Source: Deltaproteobacteria bacterium
GTDB taxonomy: Bacteria; Desulfobacterota; SM23-61
DNA: 6,190 nucleotides
Reading direction: 5' to 3'
Assembly: GCA_029857975.1 (NCBI GenBank)
Contig: JAOUFX010000203.1
Span: 1 to 6,190 of the forward strand
The notes under the pieces were generated by a model. It had not been told where the DNA came from. It saw only the letters and a program-made list of their open reading frames with translations, and did no database searches. Below, piece by piece: positions 1-6,190 of the stretch; the stretch's first letter is position 1, and the number at the start of each line of letters is the position of its first letter. A program made the translations under genes and the position numbers.

Positions 1-130
1 AAAGCGTCGTTTTGCCGGCGCCGTTGGCTCCGATGAGAGTTACGATCTCCCCTTTTTTCACTTCCGCATTCAGGCCCTTTAACACCTGGATATTCCCATA
101 CCCCGCCTCAATTTCTTTGACAATCAACAT
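1..130 (-). CDS. livF: LivF-type ABC transporter ATPase, 5' part only (cut by left edge)
   Basis: This is the N-terminal 43 residues of the second ATP-binding subunit of a branched-chain amino acid (HAAT) type ABC importer. It would sit on the cytoplasmic face of the LivH/LivM permease pair. The ATG is at 128-130 and the frame stays open to the left edge. The visible protein has the first beta strand, an aromatic A-loop region (AGYGNIQVL, residues 9-17) and a complete Walker A, GANGAGKTT, at residues 34-42. The start MLIVKEIEAGYG and the 'GAN' Walker A variant are typical of LivF rather than LivG. It starts 5 bases after the livG stop, and a purine-rich GAGAGGAAGG stretch inside the livG 3' end can serve as ribosome binding site, so the two are probably translationally linked. 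The Q-loop, signature and Walker B lie outside the window. The family is clear; the transported substrate is not. Confidence 0.9.
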   Translation of the reverse strand, partial: MLIVKEIEAGYGNIQVLKGLNAEVKKGEIVTLIGANGAGKTTL

Positions 131-135
131 GGTCT

Positions 136-882
136 TTACCCTTCCTCTCTACCCAAGTACGCCTCGATTACGGCTTCGTTGGTTTGGATCTCTTCGGGAG
201 TGCCCTGGGCGATCAACTCTCCAAAATTCAATACGGAAATATAACTGCAAATTCTCATGATCACGCTCATATCATGCTCGATCAACAAAATGGTCTTCCC
301 CTGAGCGCGGATTTCTTCGATTCTCTGCAATAGGTTCTCCGTTTCCGATTCGTTCATACCCGCCGCCGGTTCGTCTAAAAGTAAAAGCTTGGGTTTGAGG
401 GCCAGCGCCCGGGCGATTTCCAAACGGCGCTGTTCTCCGTAGGCCAGGCTGGTGCTCATTTCCTTACGTTTCGTCCATAGGCCCATCTGTTTCAGAAGCT
501 CTTCGGCCTGATCCAAGAGTTTTAGATCGCTCCGCCGGACTTTAAAAATGCTTCCCAAGCCCCACTGGGTGTGGATGTTTTGGGCCACCAGCACGTTCTC
601 CAACACCGTCATGCTCGGAAAAAGGCGGATGTTCTGGTAGGTCCGGGAAATCCCCAGCCGGGATATTTCATGAGGCTGCAGCTTGTTCAGTTCCTTTCCC
701 TCGAATTGAATGGAGCCCTTCGAAACCGGCAGAACTCCCGTGATCAAATTAAACAAGCTTGTTTTGCCTGCCCCATTGGGGCCGATCAGCCCATAAATTT
801 TATCGGACCCCAAATGGATCGTGACATTTTCCAGGGCCTTCAATCCGCCAAAATGCTTGGAAACGTTTTGGATGGTGAGCAA
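136..882 (-). CDS. livG: LivG-type ABC transporter ATP-binding protein
   Basis: This is the first ATPase subunit of the HAAT-type importer and would power uptake through LivH/LivM from the cytoplasmic side. With the start chosen here it has 248 residues, close to the usual size of about 250. Visible motifs are Walker A GPNGAGKTS (34-42), Q-loop RTYQN (Q83), signature LAYGEQRR (146-153; the family usually has LSYG), Walker B LLLLDEP with D170 and E171, and the H-loop IEHD (H203). The insert between Q-loop and signature and the C-terminal VIEAYLG are LivG-like. The start is a TTG at 880-882, one base after the livM stop and 6 bases after an AGGA ribosome binding site at 889-892. A longer reading from another TTG at 913-915 would add 11 residues that overlap livM and match nothing in the family. 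The function is well supported; the start is likely but non-ATG. Confidence 0.94.
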   Translation of the reverse strand: MLTIQNVSKHFGGLKALENVTIHLGSDKIYGLIGPNGAGKTSLFNLITGVLPVSKGSIQFEGKELNKLQPHEISRLGISRTYQNIRLFPSMTVLENVLVAQNIHTQWGLGSIFKVRRSDLKLLDQAEELLKQMGLWTKRKEMSTSLAYGEQRRLEIARALALKPKLLLLDEPAAGMNESETENLLQRIEEIRAQGKTILLIEHDMSVIMRICSYISVLNFGELIAQGTPEEIQTNEAVIEAYLGREEG

Positions 883-883
883 C

Positions 884-1738
884 TTAAGTCCTCGCTGTTT
901 GGAAGAGTTTGTCAAATTTTTCGCCTAGGTCCCGGACCATCTTGCGGGTGATGATGCCCGAAGGTCTGAAGATCATCATGGCCACGAGAACCGCGCCGTA
1001 AAAAGAAAGACGCCATTCATGAATGAAGCGGAGGATTTCGGGAAGGATGCTGAAGATGACCGCTCCGACCACGGCGCCCCAAAATGTCTGCATTCCTCCC
1101 AGAAGCACGTACAGGAGAATCATAGTGGAGAGCAGGAAATTAAAGTTCCCCGATTCAATATAAAACATATAATGGGCATATAAGCCTCCGGCGATCCCGG
1201 CGATAAAAGATCCCAGCCAAAAGGCCCATATTTTATGCCAGACGACATCCAGCCCCATGGTGCTCGCAACTTCGGGGTCATCGCGGACCGCATCGAAGGA
1301 CCGCCCCAGCCTGGATCGATCCAGAAGCCAGAAAAAAACAATGAAGCCCACGACCCAGGCATAAATCAAGAAGAGAGTGGACCCCATGGGCCCGCGAAAT
1401 CCCGAGGCTCCCCCGGTGGGTTCAAAATTTAAAAAGAAGGTCCGCACCATCTCCCCGAAACCCAAAGTGGCCAAGACGAGATAGAGTCCTTTTAGACGGA
1501 GGGCGGGGATTCCGACGAGCAGGCCGATGAAACTGGAGACCAAAGCTCCGACGACCAGGGCCGGCATCAGCGGAATTCCCATCTTGACCGTGAGATACGC
1601 GGAGGTATAGGCCCCGATGGCCATGAAGCCGGCGTTGCCCACGGAACACTGATCGGTCATCAGGATCGCGTACACGCTCAACGCCAGAAGAATATTGATT
1701 CCCATCAATGCTATGACCCCTTCAGTATAGACGCTCAT
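884..1738 (-). CDS. livM: LivM-type branched-chain amino acid ABC transporter permease
   Basis: This is one of the two inner-membrane permease subunits of the importer, 284 residues and very hydrophobic, with roughly eight predicted membrane segments. That is the size of the short LivM class and lacks the N-terminal extension of enterobacterial LivM. Family landmarks are NAGFMAIGAYTSA (35-47), IPALRLKGLYLVLATLGFGE (77-96), the GGASGFRGP loop (109-117), and the cytoplasmic coupling loop RSRLGRSFDAVRDDPEVAST (141-160) that contacts the ATPases. LLGGMQTFWGAVVGA (212-226) is the usual late motif. The segment where many LivM proteins read GQLSLGHAAF is here DQCSVGNAGF, a modest variation. The ATG at 1736-1738 follows the livH stop by 12 bases, with GAGGA upstream as ribosome binding site. 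It belongs to a tight livHMGF cluster. The substrate specificity is set elsewhere, by the binding protein. Confidence 0.95.
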   Translation of the reverse strand: MSVYTEGVIALMGINILLALSVYAILMTDQCSVGNAGFMAIGAYTSAYLTVKMGIPLMPALVVGALVSSFIGLLVGIPALRLKGLYLVLATLGFGEMVRTFFLNFEPTGGASGFRGPMGSTLFLIYAWVVGFIVFFWLLDRSRLGRSFDAVRDDPEVASTMGLDVVWHKIWAFWLGSFIAGIAGGLYAHYMFYIESGNFNFLLSTMILLYVLLGGMQTFWGAVVGAVIFSILPEILRFIHEWRLSFYGAVLVAMMIFRPSGIITRKMVRDLGEKFDKLFQTART

Positions 1739-1750
1739 TTTTTTCGTTCC

Positions 1751-2617
1751 TCATTTTTCCTGTTGCACCGCTCCAAAGAGACCTTCCGGTTTAATCACGA
1801 TAAAGAGAAAAAAGATTCCAAAGATGATGATGTCGCGGTAACTCGCGGTAAAATAAGCATCGTTCATTACCTCGATGACCCCGAGTGAAACACCGGCGAT
1901 CATCGCACCTCGGAGATTCCCCAAACCTCCGATGACCATGGCCACGATCCCGATCAATCCCTGCCGGATTCCGATAAAAGGGGTAATCTGTAAATAAACC
2001 AGGGCGGTCAACACCCCGGCCACGCCGGCCAAGGCCGCCGAGGAAAAAAAAGTAAAACTGACCACGCGATCCGTATCAACCCCCAACAGGCTGGCGTTCA
2101 CCTGCCCTTCCGACGTAGCCCGCATGGCTCGGCCCATCCGCGTTCGGCGGATGAAGAGATCCAAGGCTACCATCAAGACCAGAGACGTGGCCAAAATGAT
2201 GATCTGGATGGAGGATATGACAATGGGTCCGATATGGAATTGGGCAATATCGGTCGTTTGAGGGAAACGGGAGGGTTCAGACCCCCAAATCTGGGTTCCG
2301 ACATTTTGCAAAAGAATGCCGAAGGCGATGGTGCTCACCAAAGGCCCCAGGAAATGAGCCTTTTTTAGCGGGCGAAAACAGAATCGCTCAACCAGGATTC
2401 CCACGATGCCGGCCCCCGCCATGGCCAGAAGGAGAGATAGATATAAAGGAATGCCCAAAAAAGCAAAAGTGAGACCCAGGAACGCCCCGATCATAAAAAC
2501 GTCCCCATGGGCCAGGTTAATCATTTGGAGAAGGCCGAGCACCAGGCTGTAGCCGATGGCAATGAGGGAATAGGTGCTGCCTAACATGACACCGTTTATC
2601 AATTGTTGAATGAACAT
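1751..2617 (-). CDS. livH: LivH-type branched-chain amino acid ABC transporter permease
   Basis: This is the second inner-membrane permease subunit, 288 residues, a normal LivH length, with about eight hydrophobic segments. It should form a heterodimer with the adjacent LivM. Characteristic stretches are the N-terminal FIQQLINGVMLGSTYSLIAI (2-21), YSLVLGLLQMINLAHGDVFM (23-42), the coupling loop TRMGRAMRATSEGQVNASLL (159-178), AALAGVAGVL (194-203) and the late VAMVIGGLGNLRGAMIAGV (225-243). The ATG at 2615-2617 is preceded by GGAGAG with 6 bases of spacing. It lies 66 bases downstream of the binding-protein gene, and a strong hairpin sits in that gap, so its transcript level is probably lower than that of the binding protein. 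No truncation or frameshift is seen. The family call is firm; the substrate could be an amino acid, a short or aromatic carboxylate, an amide or urea. Confidence 0.95.
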   Translation of the reverse strand: MFIQQLINGVMLGSTYSLIAIGYSLVLGLLQMINLAHGDVFMIGAFLGLTFAFLGIPLYLSLLLAMAGAGIVGILVERFCFRPLKKAHFLGPLVSTIAFGILLQNVGTQIWGSEPSRFPQTTDIAQFHIGPIVISSIQIIILATSLVLMVALDLFIRRTRMGRAMRATSEGQVNASLLGVDTDRVVSFTFFSSAALAGVAGVLTALVYLQITPFIGIRQGLIGIVAMVIGGLGNLRGAMIAGVSLGVIEVMNDAYFTASYRDIIIFGIFFLFIVIKPEGLFGAVQQEK

Positions 2618-2644
2618 CGAAGGCTCTCCAGAAAAGAATCGGTG

Positions 2645-2665
2645 GGGCGGCCCATTCGGCCGCCC
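2645..2665 (-). promoter_or_regulatory. GC-rich intergenic hairpin between binding-protein gene and livH
   Basis: A perfect 8-base inverted repeat (GGGCGGCC and GGCCGCCC) with a 5-base loop lies 18 bases past the binding-protein stop. In the minus-strand transcript it would form a very stable stem-loop. No T-run follows directly; the sequence after the stem is CACCGATTCTTTTC, so a full intrinsic terminator is unlikely. Known importer operons often carry such structures after the binding-protein gene, where they protect the 3' end of the upstream message or cause partial termination. That role is inferred here. Confidence 0.65.
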
Positions 2666-2683
2666 GAAATTAAAATTTAAGAT

Positions 2684-3886
2684 TTATTGAATCGGAACCC
2701 AGTTTCCTCCCTTGATTTCAAAGACGATGACTTCTTTGATGCCGTCGCCGACTTCATTGAAGCCCTTGCTGGCCACTCCTTTGAAGTCTCGGAGGGTTGT
2801 AAAGTATTCCATGATCTTAGTCCGATCCGCCGCTAGGTCTCCCGGTTTGTTGGTCACGCCCTTCTTCTGGATCGCTTCCACGATCATAAACACCCCGTCA
2901 TAGGCGTTCACGGGGTAATAATCCGGCACCGCCGTGTATTCATTGGTATACATCGTCTTCTGCCGGTTCTGGTAGGCCTCGATGAATTTCTTGCTGGCCG
3001 GGGTGTCCACGCTCGTATGCCAGATCGTTCCGGAAAAAGTCCCTTCCACCGATTTGCCGCCGATTTCCGCTATATTCCCTTCCATGATCGGAGCCGTGGA
3101 CATGAAAGGCTGCTTCATCCCTTGGCGGCGGGCTTCGGTGATGATATTCAGAGCGTCCGGGCCCAAAGCCCCCATTCCGATTCCATCCGGGTTCATCGCT
3201 TTCAGCTTGGTGATCTGAGCGGTGAACTGGGTGTCGTTGGTTTGGAAAGTCACCGGGTTATCTCCAGTCAGAACCTCAATCCCATTGGCCTTGTAGGCCT
3301 GGGGAAGAACGCCCGTGCCGACGGATTTCGAAACCGCGTCCTTGATGTCGGTGATGATGGCTACTTTCTTGATGTTGTAGCGTTTTTTAAATGCTTTAAC
3401 CACCGCGTCCCCGATTTTATCCTCCGTGAGGGTATTCCGGAACGCGTAAGGGCGGTTGGCGGCTGCTAAACCCGGCTTTGAGGAAGCCACGCAAATCTGA
3501 ACGATCTTGAGCCGATTGCCCAGGGGGAAGGTCGCTTCCGCTTCCGAACTGTAATGAGGGCCAACAATCGCGAGCACTTTGTGGTCGCCCACCTGCTTGC
3601 GCACTACATTCACGGCCTCCTGGGGATTGCTTGCCGTATCCTCAATGAAGAGCTTCAGCGGAACACCATTGACCCCGCCTTTGGCATTGATCACATCCAC
3701 GGCCGCCTGGGCCCCGATAGCTTCCCGCTTGCCCACATTGGCGCCGTGGCCACTGATACAAACAGCCACACCGATACGGATCTCCTTGCCGGCGATTGCC
3801 TGAGCGGGGGACGATGATTGCCAAAGCAAGACCAGTCCCAAAGTACACAAAAGGGCGACCATGACATTTTTAATCTTCCTGTTCAT
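2684..3886 (-). CDS. livK: Periplasmic Leu/Ile/Val-type ABC substrate-binding protein
   Basis: This is the extracytoplasmic receptor of the importer (Peripla_BP_6/LivK-like, type I fold), 400 residues, a normal length. Residues 1-30 are a Sec signal peptide: a basic start MNRKIK, a hydrophobic core to about residue 22, and a probable cut after SPAQA (30). No lipobox is seen; the C14 context ALLC does not fit one, so a free periplasmic protein is expected. The mature part opens with IRIGVAVCISGHGANVGKR (36-54; compare the family's 'isGp.a..G'). It continues with AAVDVINAKGGVNG (61-74), VGPHYSSEAEA (108-118), where the paired serines sit at the expected ligand contact, ASSKPGL (134-140), YAFRN (147-151) and PVNAYDGVFMI (325-335). 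The ATG at 3884-3886 has a strong AGGAGGG ribosome binding site 7 bases upstream. The livK symbol denotes family position only. The ligand is unknown, and many relatives bind non-amino-acid carboxylates. Confidence 0.93.
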   Translation of the reverse strand: MNRKIKNVMVALLCTLGLVLLWQSSSPAQAIAGKEIRIGVAVCISGHGANVGKREAIGAQAAVDVINAKGGVNGVPLKLFIEDTASNPQEAVNVVRKQVGDHKVLAIVGPHYSSEAEATFPLGNRLKIVQICVASSKPGLAAANRPYAFRNTLTEDKIGDAVVKAFKKRYNIKKVAIITDIKDAVSKSVGTGVLPQAYKANGIEVLTGDNPVTFQTNDTQFTAQITKLKAMNPDGIGMGALGPDALNIITEARRQGMKQPFMSTAPIMEGNIAEIGGKSVEGTFSGTIWHTSVDTPASKKFIEAYQNRQKTMYTNEYTAVPDYYPVNAYDGVFMIVEAIQKKGVTNKPGDLAADRTKIMEYFTTLRDFKGVASKGFNEVGDGIKEVIVFEIKGGNWVPIQ

Positions 3887-4104
3887 TACCTTTCCCTCCT
3901 TTTTTAGTTTTCTCTTGGATCAAGAGACATGGCTTTGTGTAACGAATCAACTCTTCCCATGAGTTATTCCCCTGTTTTGTTTTCCCCGTTCCAGGCTGAT
4001 TCCATTCAATATCGCGGCCTAAGTTTCTTGGATATCTGTCTTTTGAGACTTTTTTGGGGTCAGACCAACCCTGGGGAACGAGGAGAAATAGCCTCTTGCG
4101 GGCG
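3887..4104. other. Non-coding gap between Fe-S gene and binding-protein gene
   Basis: These 218 bases are the largest gap in the window and the natural place for a promoter of the importer operon. It ends, next to the binding-protein start, with an AGGAGGG ribosome binding site (3894-3900). It contains a 17-base palindrome (3911-3927) and a GGGGTCAGACC stretch (4056-4066). No well-matched sigma-70 or sigma-54 promoter was found by eye, and no GC stem followed by a T-run that would end transcription from the Fe-S gene. No gene with a plausible start and ribosome binding site was seen in it. Transcription may therefore run through from the oxidoreductase pair, or start at a promoter of non-consensus type. 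Confidence 0.6.
3911..3927. promoter_or_regulatory. 17-base perfect palindrome upstream of the binding-protein gene
   Basis: TCTCTTG and CAAGAGA arms of 7 bases surround a 3-base centre. The element ends 24 bases before the binding-protein ATG and 10 bases before its ribosome binding site. As DNA it has the symmetry and size of a site for a dimeric repressor. As RNA it would be a modest stem-loop in the leader. A regulatory role is inference from position and symmetry alone; no regulator gene is present in the window. Confidence 0.4.
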
Positions 4105-4434
4105 TTAAAAAGTGCGCCCCCACACCACGGTTTTCTTCTTCTTTCCCGCAAGCTCCACCATCTCTTCCAGAGGACCGAAATTCATACACTGGGTCATGCA
4201 ATGGTGGACACAGGCAGGTTTCTTCCCCTGCCTCACCCGGGGCATGCAGAAGTCGCAAAAATCAGTGGGGATCGGCACGTACTCGACGGCGACTTTTTCC
4301 TGCCCCCGGTAGGTTCGTTCCACGACCCGGATGCCCCATTCATCGGTCTTGAGGTCGTGCTCCTGTTTGCAGGCCAGTTCGCAGGAGTGACAGCCGCTGC
4401 ACCATTCATAGTCAACGTATAATCCGTATTCCAT
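4105..4434 (-). CDS. Small 4Fe-4S dicluster protein, probable electron-transfer subunit of the adjacent molybdoenzyme
   Basis: This is a 109-residue ferredoxin-like protein, probably cytoplasmic since no signal peptide is visible. It is expected to pass electrons to or from the oxidoreductase encoded just upstream. Nine cysteines are present. The first motif is C12-x2-C15-x2-C18-x3-C22 (WCSGCHSCELACK), and the second is C60-x2-C63-x11-C75-x3-C79, with an extra C83. These match the first and last cluster motifs of DMSO-reductase-type beta subunits, enough for two [4Fe-4S] clusters. The middle cluster motifs of those roughly 200-residue proteins are absent. The usual proline after the last ligand is Met80. 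The tail is basic (KKKK at 98-101). The ATG overlaps the upstream stop by one base (TGATG), and AGGAG at 4443-4447 lies 8 bases before it. A longer upstream ATG start (4528-4530) would overlap the neighbour by about 95 bases and is not favoured. The physiological acceptor is unknown. Confidence 0.88.
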   Translation of the reverse strand: MEYGLYVDYEWCSGCHSCELACKQEHDLKTDEWGIRVVERTYRGQEKVAVEYVPIPTDFCDFCMPRVRQGKKPACVHHCMTQCMNFGPLEEMVELAGKKKKTVVWGRTF

Positions 4435-6190
4435 CAGAGACTCTCCTTCTGATAGATCCCCTCGATGCCTTCCTCGGCACGGTAGACCTTGCAGAGGATC
4501 GATTTGTATTGGCCTCCCCCAAAGCCGCATTGGGCCTGAGTTTCATCGGGGATCAGCTGATTGACGTTCACCTCCCAAAGGCCGAAGAGGTCTTCCGCCC
4601 GCTTCTCGGGAAGCCACCAGCCGTGCAGCGTCTGCACGACCCTGGGATCGATCCCGTGAAAATACTTGGCTTTGCGCTTGCATCGACCATTGGGGCTCTC
4701 CACCCAAACCCAATCTCCATCTTGGATGCCCAAGGATTGAGCCGTGTCCGGGTGAATTTCCAGCACCGGGTGGGGTTCCAGTTCCCGCAGAGACTTAATA
4801 TTGCGGTGCTCCGCATGGAAGAATAGCACGCTGCGCCTCCCCGTGGAAAGGATGAGAGGATATTCTTTGGCCAGGTCCGGCGTGCTGTACGGGCTCCAAT
4901 GGGGCTCGGCATAATAGGGCAAAGGATCATATCCCCAACGCTCAAAATGGGTGGAATAAAGCTCGATCTTGCCCGTGGGAGTGTTGAACCCCGGCTTCCC
5001 ATCTTTGCGCAAAAGGCCTTTTTCATGTCGGCGATAAGGCGCGGTGGGGTGGCCTTGGGGCGGGAACACCCAGCCCTTCTCTTTCAATTGGTCATAGTTC
5101 AGGCCCGAGGGTTTTAAGAAATCATCGAAGAGTTGCCGCAGGCTCTTCCACTTCAGGTTGGGATTGAACCGGTGGGCCAGCTCAAAGCAAATTTCCTCAT
5201 CGGGTTTGCATCCCGGTACCTCGATGGCTTGCTGCATGGCATTCAGGGGGGTCCACCAGGCCCGGATTCCAGTTCGCTCGGCCATGGTGGCTGCGGGAAG
5301 GATGATATCGGCCAAGGCCACGGCTGTCGGGTTCATGAATAGGTCGACCACCACGATAAATTCGAGGCGGTTTAAGGCTTCATAGTATTTTCGAGGGTTG
5401 GCCGCGGAGGCCAGCATGTTGTTGCCGGCGATCCAAGCCCCTTTCAAAGGATAGGGTTCATCGGTCAGCATAGCCTTCAGAATCATGTCGGCCTGGGCTC
5501 TCCAGTGGAATTCTTTGACCATCGGGTAGACATCGACCCCGATCCGTTTGCGCATCTGCTCGGGCGGCATGACATCGCCGTAATACTCGGCGATGGCTTC
5601 TTGACTCATCGGGTAAGGTGGCACATCGTAGGCCATCCGGGCGATGGCCATTCCTCCGGGGACATCGATGTTTCCTGTTATGGTCCAGAGGTGGATGACC
5701 GCATTGCATACGATGGCCCCCTCGGCAGCCATATCTACGGGCACACCCCACTGGACGGAGGCCGGATGGCTGGTCGCGAAAAGCCGTGCCGCCTCGATAA
5801 TCTTTTCTTCGGGGACCCAGGTGATCTGGGCAACTTTATGCGGAGGATATTCCTGGACCCGTTCTTTGAGTTGTTCAAAGCCGTGGGTCCATTTACTGAC
5901 GAACTCCTTATCGTAGAGGCCTTCGTTGATGATGACATTCAGCAGGCCAAGGGCTAAGGCTCCGTCCGTCCCCGGGCGGAGCTGCAGCCAGATAGCGGCT
6001 TTGGAAGCGACCCAGGTGTAAATGGGGTCCACGACGATCGCTTTGGTTCCCCTTTTCATGCAGTCGATGATCCAGGGGGCCATAAAGCCATCGTTGCAGG
6101 TGGCCGCTGGGTTTTGCCCCCAGATCAGGGTACATTGCGGAAGGACAAACTCCGGATGATCGTACCGCTCCTGGAAAAACTGGGAGCAAT
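4434..6190 (-). CDS. Molybdopterin-dinucleotide (Mo/W) oxidoreductase, DMSO reductase family, C-terminal part
   Basis: The visible 584 residues are the middle and C-terminus of a large bis-MGD enzyme; the gene runs off the right edge, and the ATG at 6081-6083 is internal. Landmarks in visible numbering: LIWGQNPAAT (21-30), the dinucleotide-binding turn; GTKAIVVDP (47-55); RPGTDGALALGLLNVIINEG (71-90); TGNIDVPGG (171-179); ALADIILPAATMAERTGI (291-308). The C-terminal molydopterin-binding beta-barrel runs from about 443 to 570, with LILSTGRRS (445-453) and IQDGDWVWVESPNGR (488-502). The N-terminal Fe-S motif and the residue that ligates Mo/W (Cys, Sec, Ser or Asp) lie outside the window, so the reaction cannot be assigned. 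Within the family it could be a reductase, dehydrogenase, hydroxylase or even a non-redox enzyme like acetylene hydratase. Signal peptide status is unknown. It is coupled by a TGATG overlap to the small Fe-S gene. Family confidence is high; substrate confidence is nil. Confidence 0.93.
   Translation of the reverse strand, partial: CSQFFQERYDHPEFVLPQCTLIWGQNPAATCNDGFMAPWIIDCMKRGTKAIVVDPIYTWVASKAAIWLQLRPGTDGALALGLLNVIINEGLYDKEFVSKWTHGFEQLKERVQEYPPHKVAQITWVPEEKIIEAARLFATSHPASVQWGVPVDMAAEGAIVCNAVIHLWTITGNIDVPGGMAIARMAYDVPPYPMSQEAIAEYYGDVMPPEQMRKRIGVDVYPMVKEFHWRAQADMILKAMLTDEPYPLKGAWIAGNNMLASAANPRKYYEALNRLEFIVVVDLFMNPTAVALADIILPAATMAERTGIRAWWTPLNAMQQAIEVPGCKPDEEICFELAHRFNPNLKWKSLRQLFDDFLKPSGLNYDQLKEKGWVFPPQGHPTAPYRRHEKGLLRKDGKPGFNTPTGKIELYSTHFERWGYDPLPYYAEPHWSPYSTPDLAKEYPLILSTGRRSVLFFHAEHRNIKSLRELEPHPVLEIHPDTAQSLGIQDGDWVWVESPNGRCKRKAKYFHGIDPRVVQTLHGWWLPEKRAEDLFGLWEVNVNQLIPDETQAQCGFGGGQYKSILCKVYRAEEGIEGIYQKESL

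Noticed and set aside
571..951. 126-residue open frame on the plus strand
   Set aside because: It spans the livG/livM junction in antisense and its translation matches nothing recognisable; both underlying genes are certain.
3017..3469. 150-residue open frame on the plus strand
   Set aside because: It lies wholly inside the binding-protein gene in antisense, has arginine/histidine-rich low-sense composition and no recognisable family. It is a shadow of the real gene.
1..3886. Urea-type (Urt) importer assignment
   Set aside because: The five-gene order is shared by Urt and Liv systems, but no urease or urea-related gene is present and no urea-specific feature was seen in the binding protein.
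3922..3950. Sigma-70-like promoter (TTGATT, 17 bases, TCTCTT on the minus strand)
   Set aside because: The -10 box matches only three of six consensus positions and lies within the palindrome; not enough to call.
4100..4119. Possible terminator at the end of the Fe-S gene (GGGCG/CGCCC arms)
   Set aside because: The stem is only 5 pairs with a 10-base loop that contains the stop codon, and no T-run follows on the transcribed strand.
4435..4530. Longer start for the Fe-S protein adding 32 residues
   Set aside because: The extension overlaps the conserved C-terminus of the molybdoenzyme, while the ATG at 4432-4434 has a good ribosome binding site and the TGATG coupling.
5505..5957. 150-residue open frame on the plus strand
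   Set aside because: It is antisense to the molybdoenzyme gene, with no supporting ribosome binding site or family motif. The opposite strand carries clear conserved motifs throughout.
1..6190. CRISPR array, tRNA, rRNA, insertion sequence or phage genes
   Set aside because: No regularly spaced direct repeats, cloverleaf, rRNA-like sequence, transposase or terminal inverted repeats were seen; the window is almost wholly occupied by the seven genes.

Overview
All seven genes in this window lie on the minus strand, so they are transcribed from the right end to the left. The window looks like accessory catabolic or transport DNA of an anaerobic Gram-negative-type bacterium, possibly Desulfobacterota-like. 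That guess rests on three things: a DMSO-reductase-family molybdo/tungsto-enzyme with a small Fe-S partner, a Sec-exported periplasmic binding protein, and moderate GC. The sequence does not fix the taxonomy.

Right part (about 4105-6190): the C-terminal 584 residues of a large molybdopterin-dinucleotide oxidoreductase, whose N-terminus lies beyond the right edge. It is followed by a 109-residue four-plus-five-cysteine Fe-S protein. The stop of the first overlaps the start of the second (TGATG), so the two are probably translated together as a catalytic/electron-transfer pair. The substrate cannot be read from the sequence.

Middle (3887-4104): a 218-base non-coding gap. It carries a 17-base perfect palindrome close to the next gene and no convincing terminator or promoter.

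Left part (1-3886): a canonical HAAT/Liv-type ABC importer operon in the order binding protein, LivH permease, LivM permease, LivG ATPase, LivF ATPase. LivF is cut by the left edge after 43 residues. The permease and ATPase genes are packed with gaps of 1-12 bases. The binding-protein gene is separated from livH by 66 bases holding a strong GC hairpin, a usual arrangement for making more binding protein than membrane components.

Working hypothesis (inference): the importer brings in a small carboxylate or amino-acid-like compound, and the redox enzyme next door may act on it or on a related compound. The co-directional order allows read-through but does not prove one operon. Nothing here is clearly a new system. 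The least ordinary items are the minimal Fe-S partner protein and its pairing with the importer.
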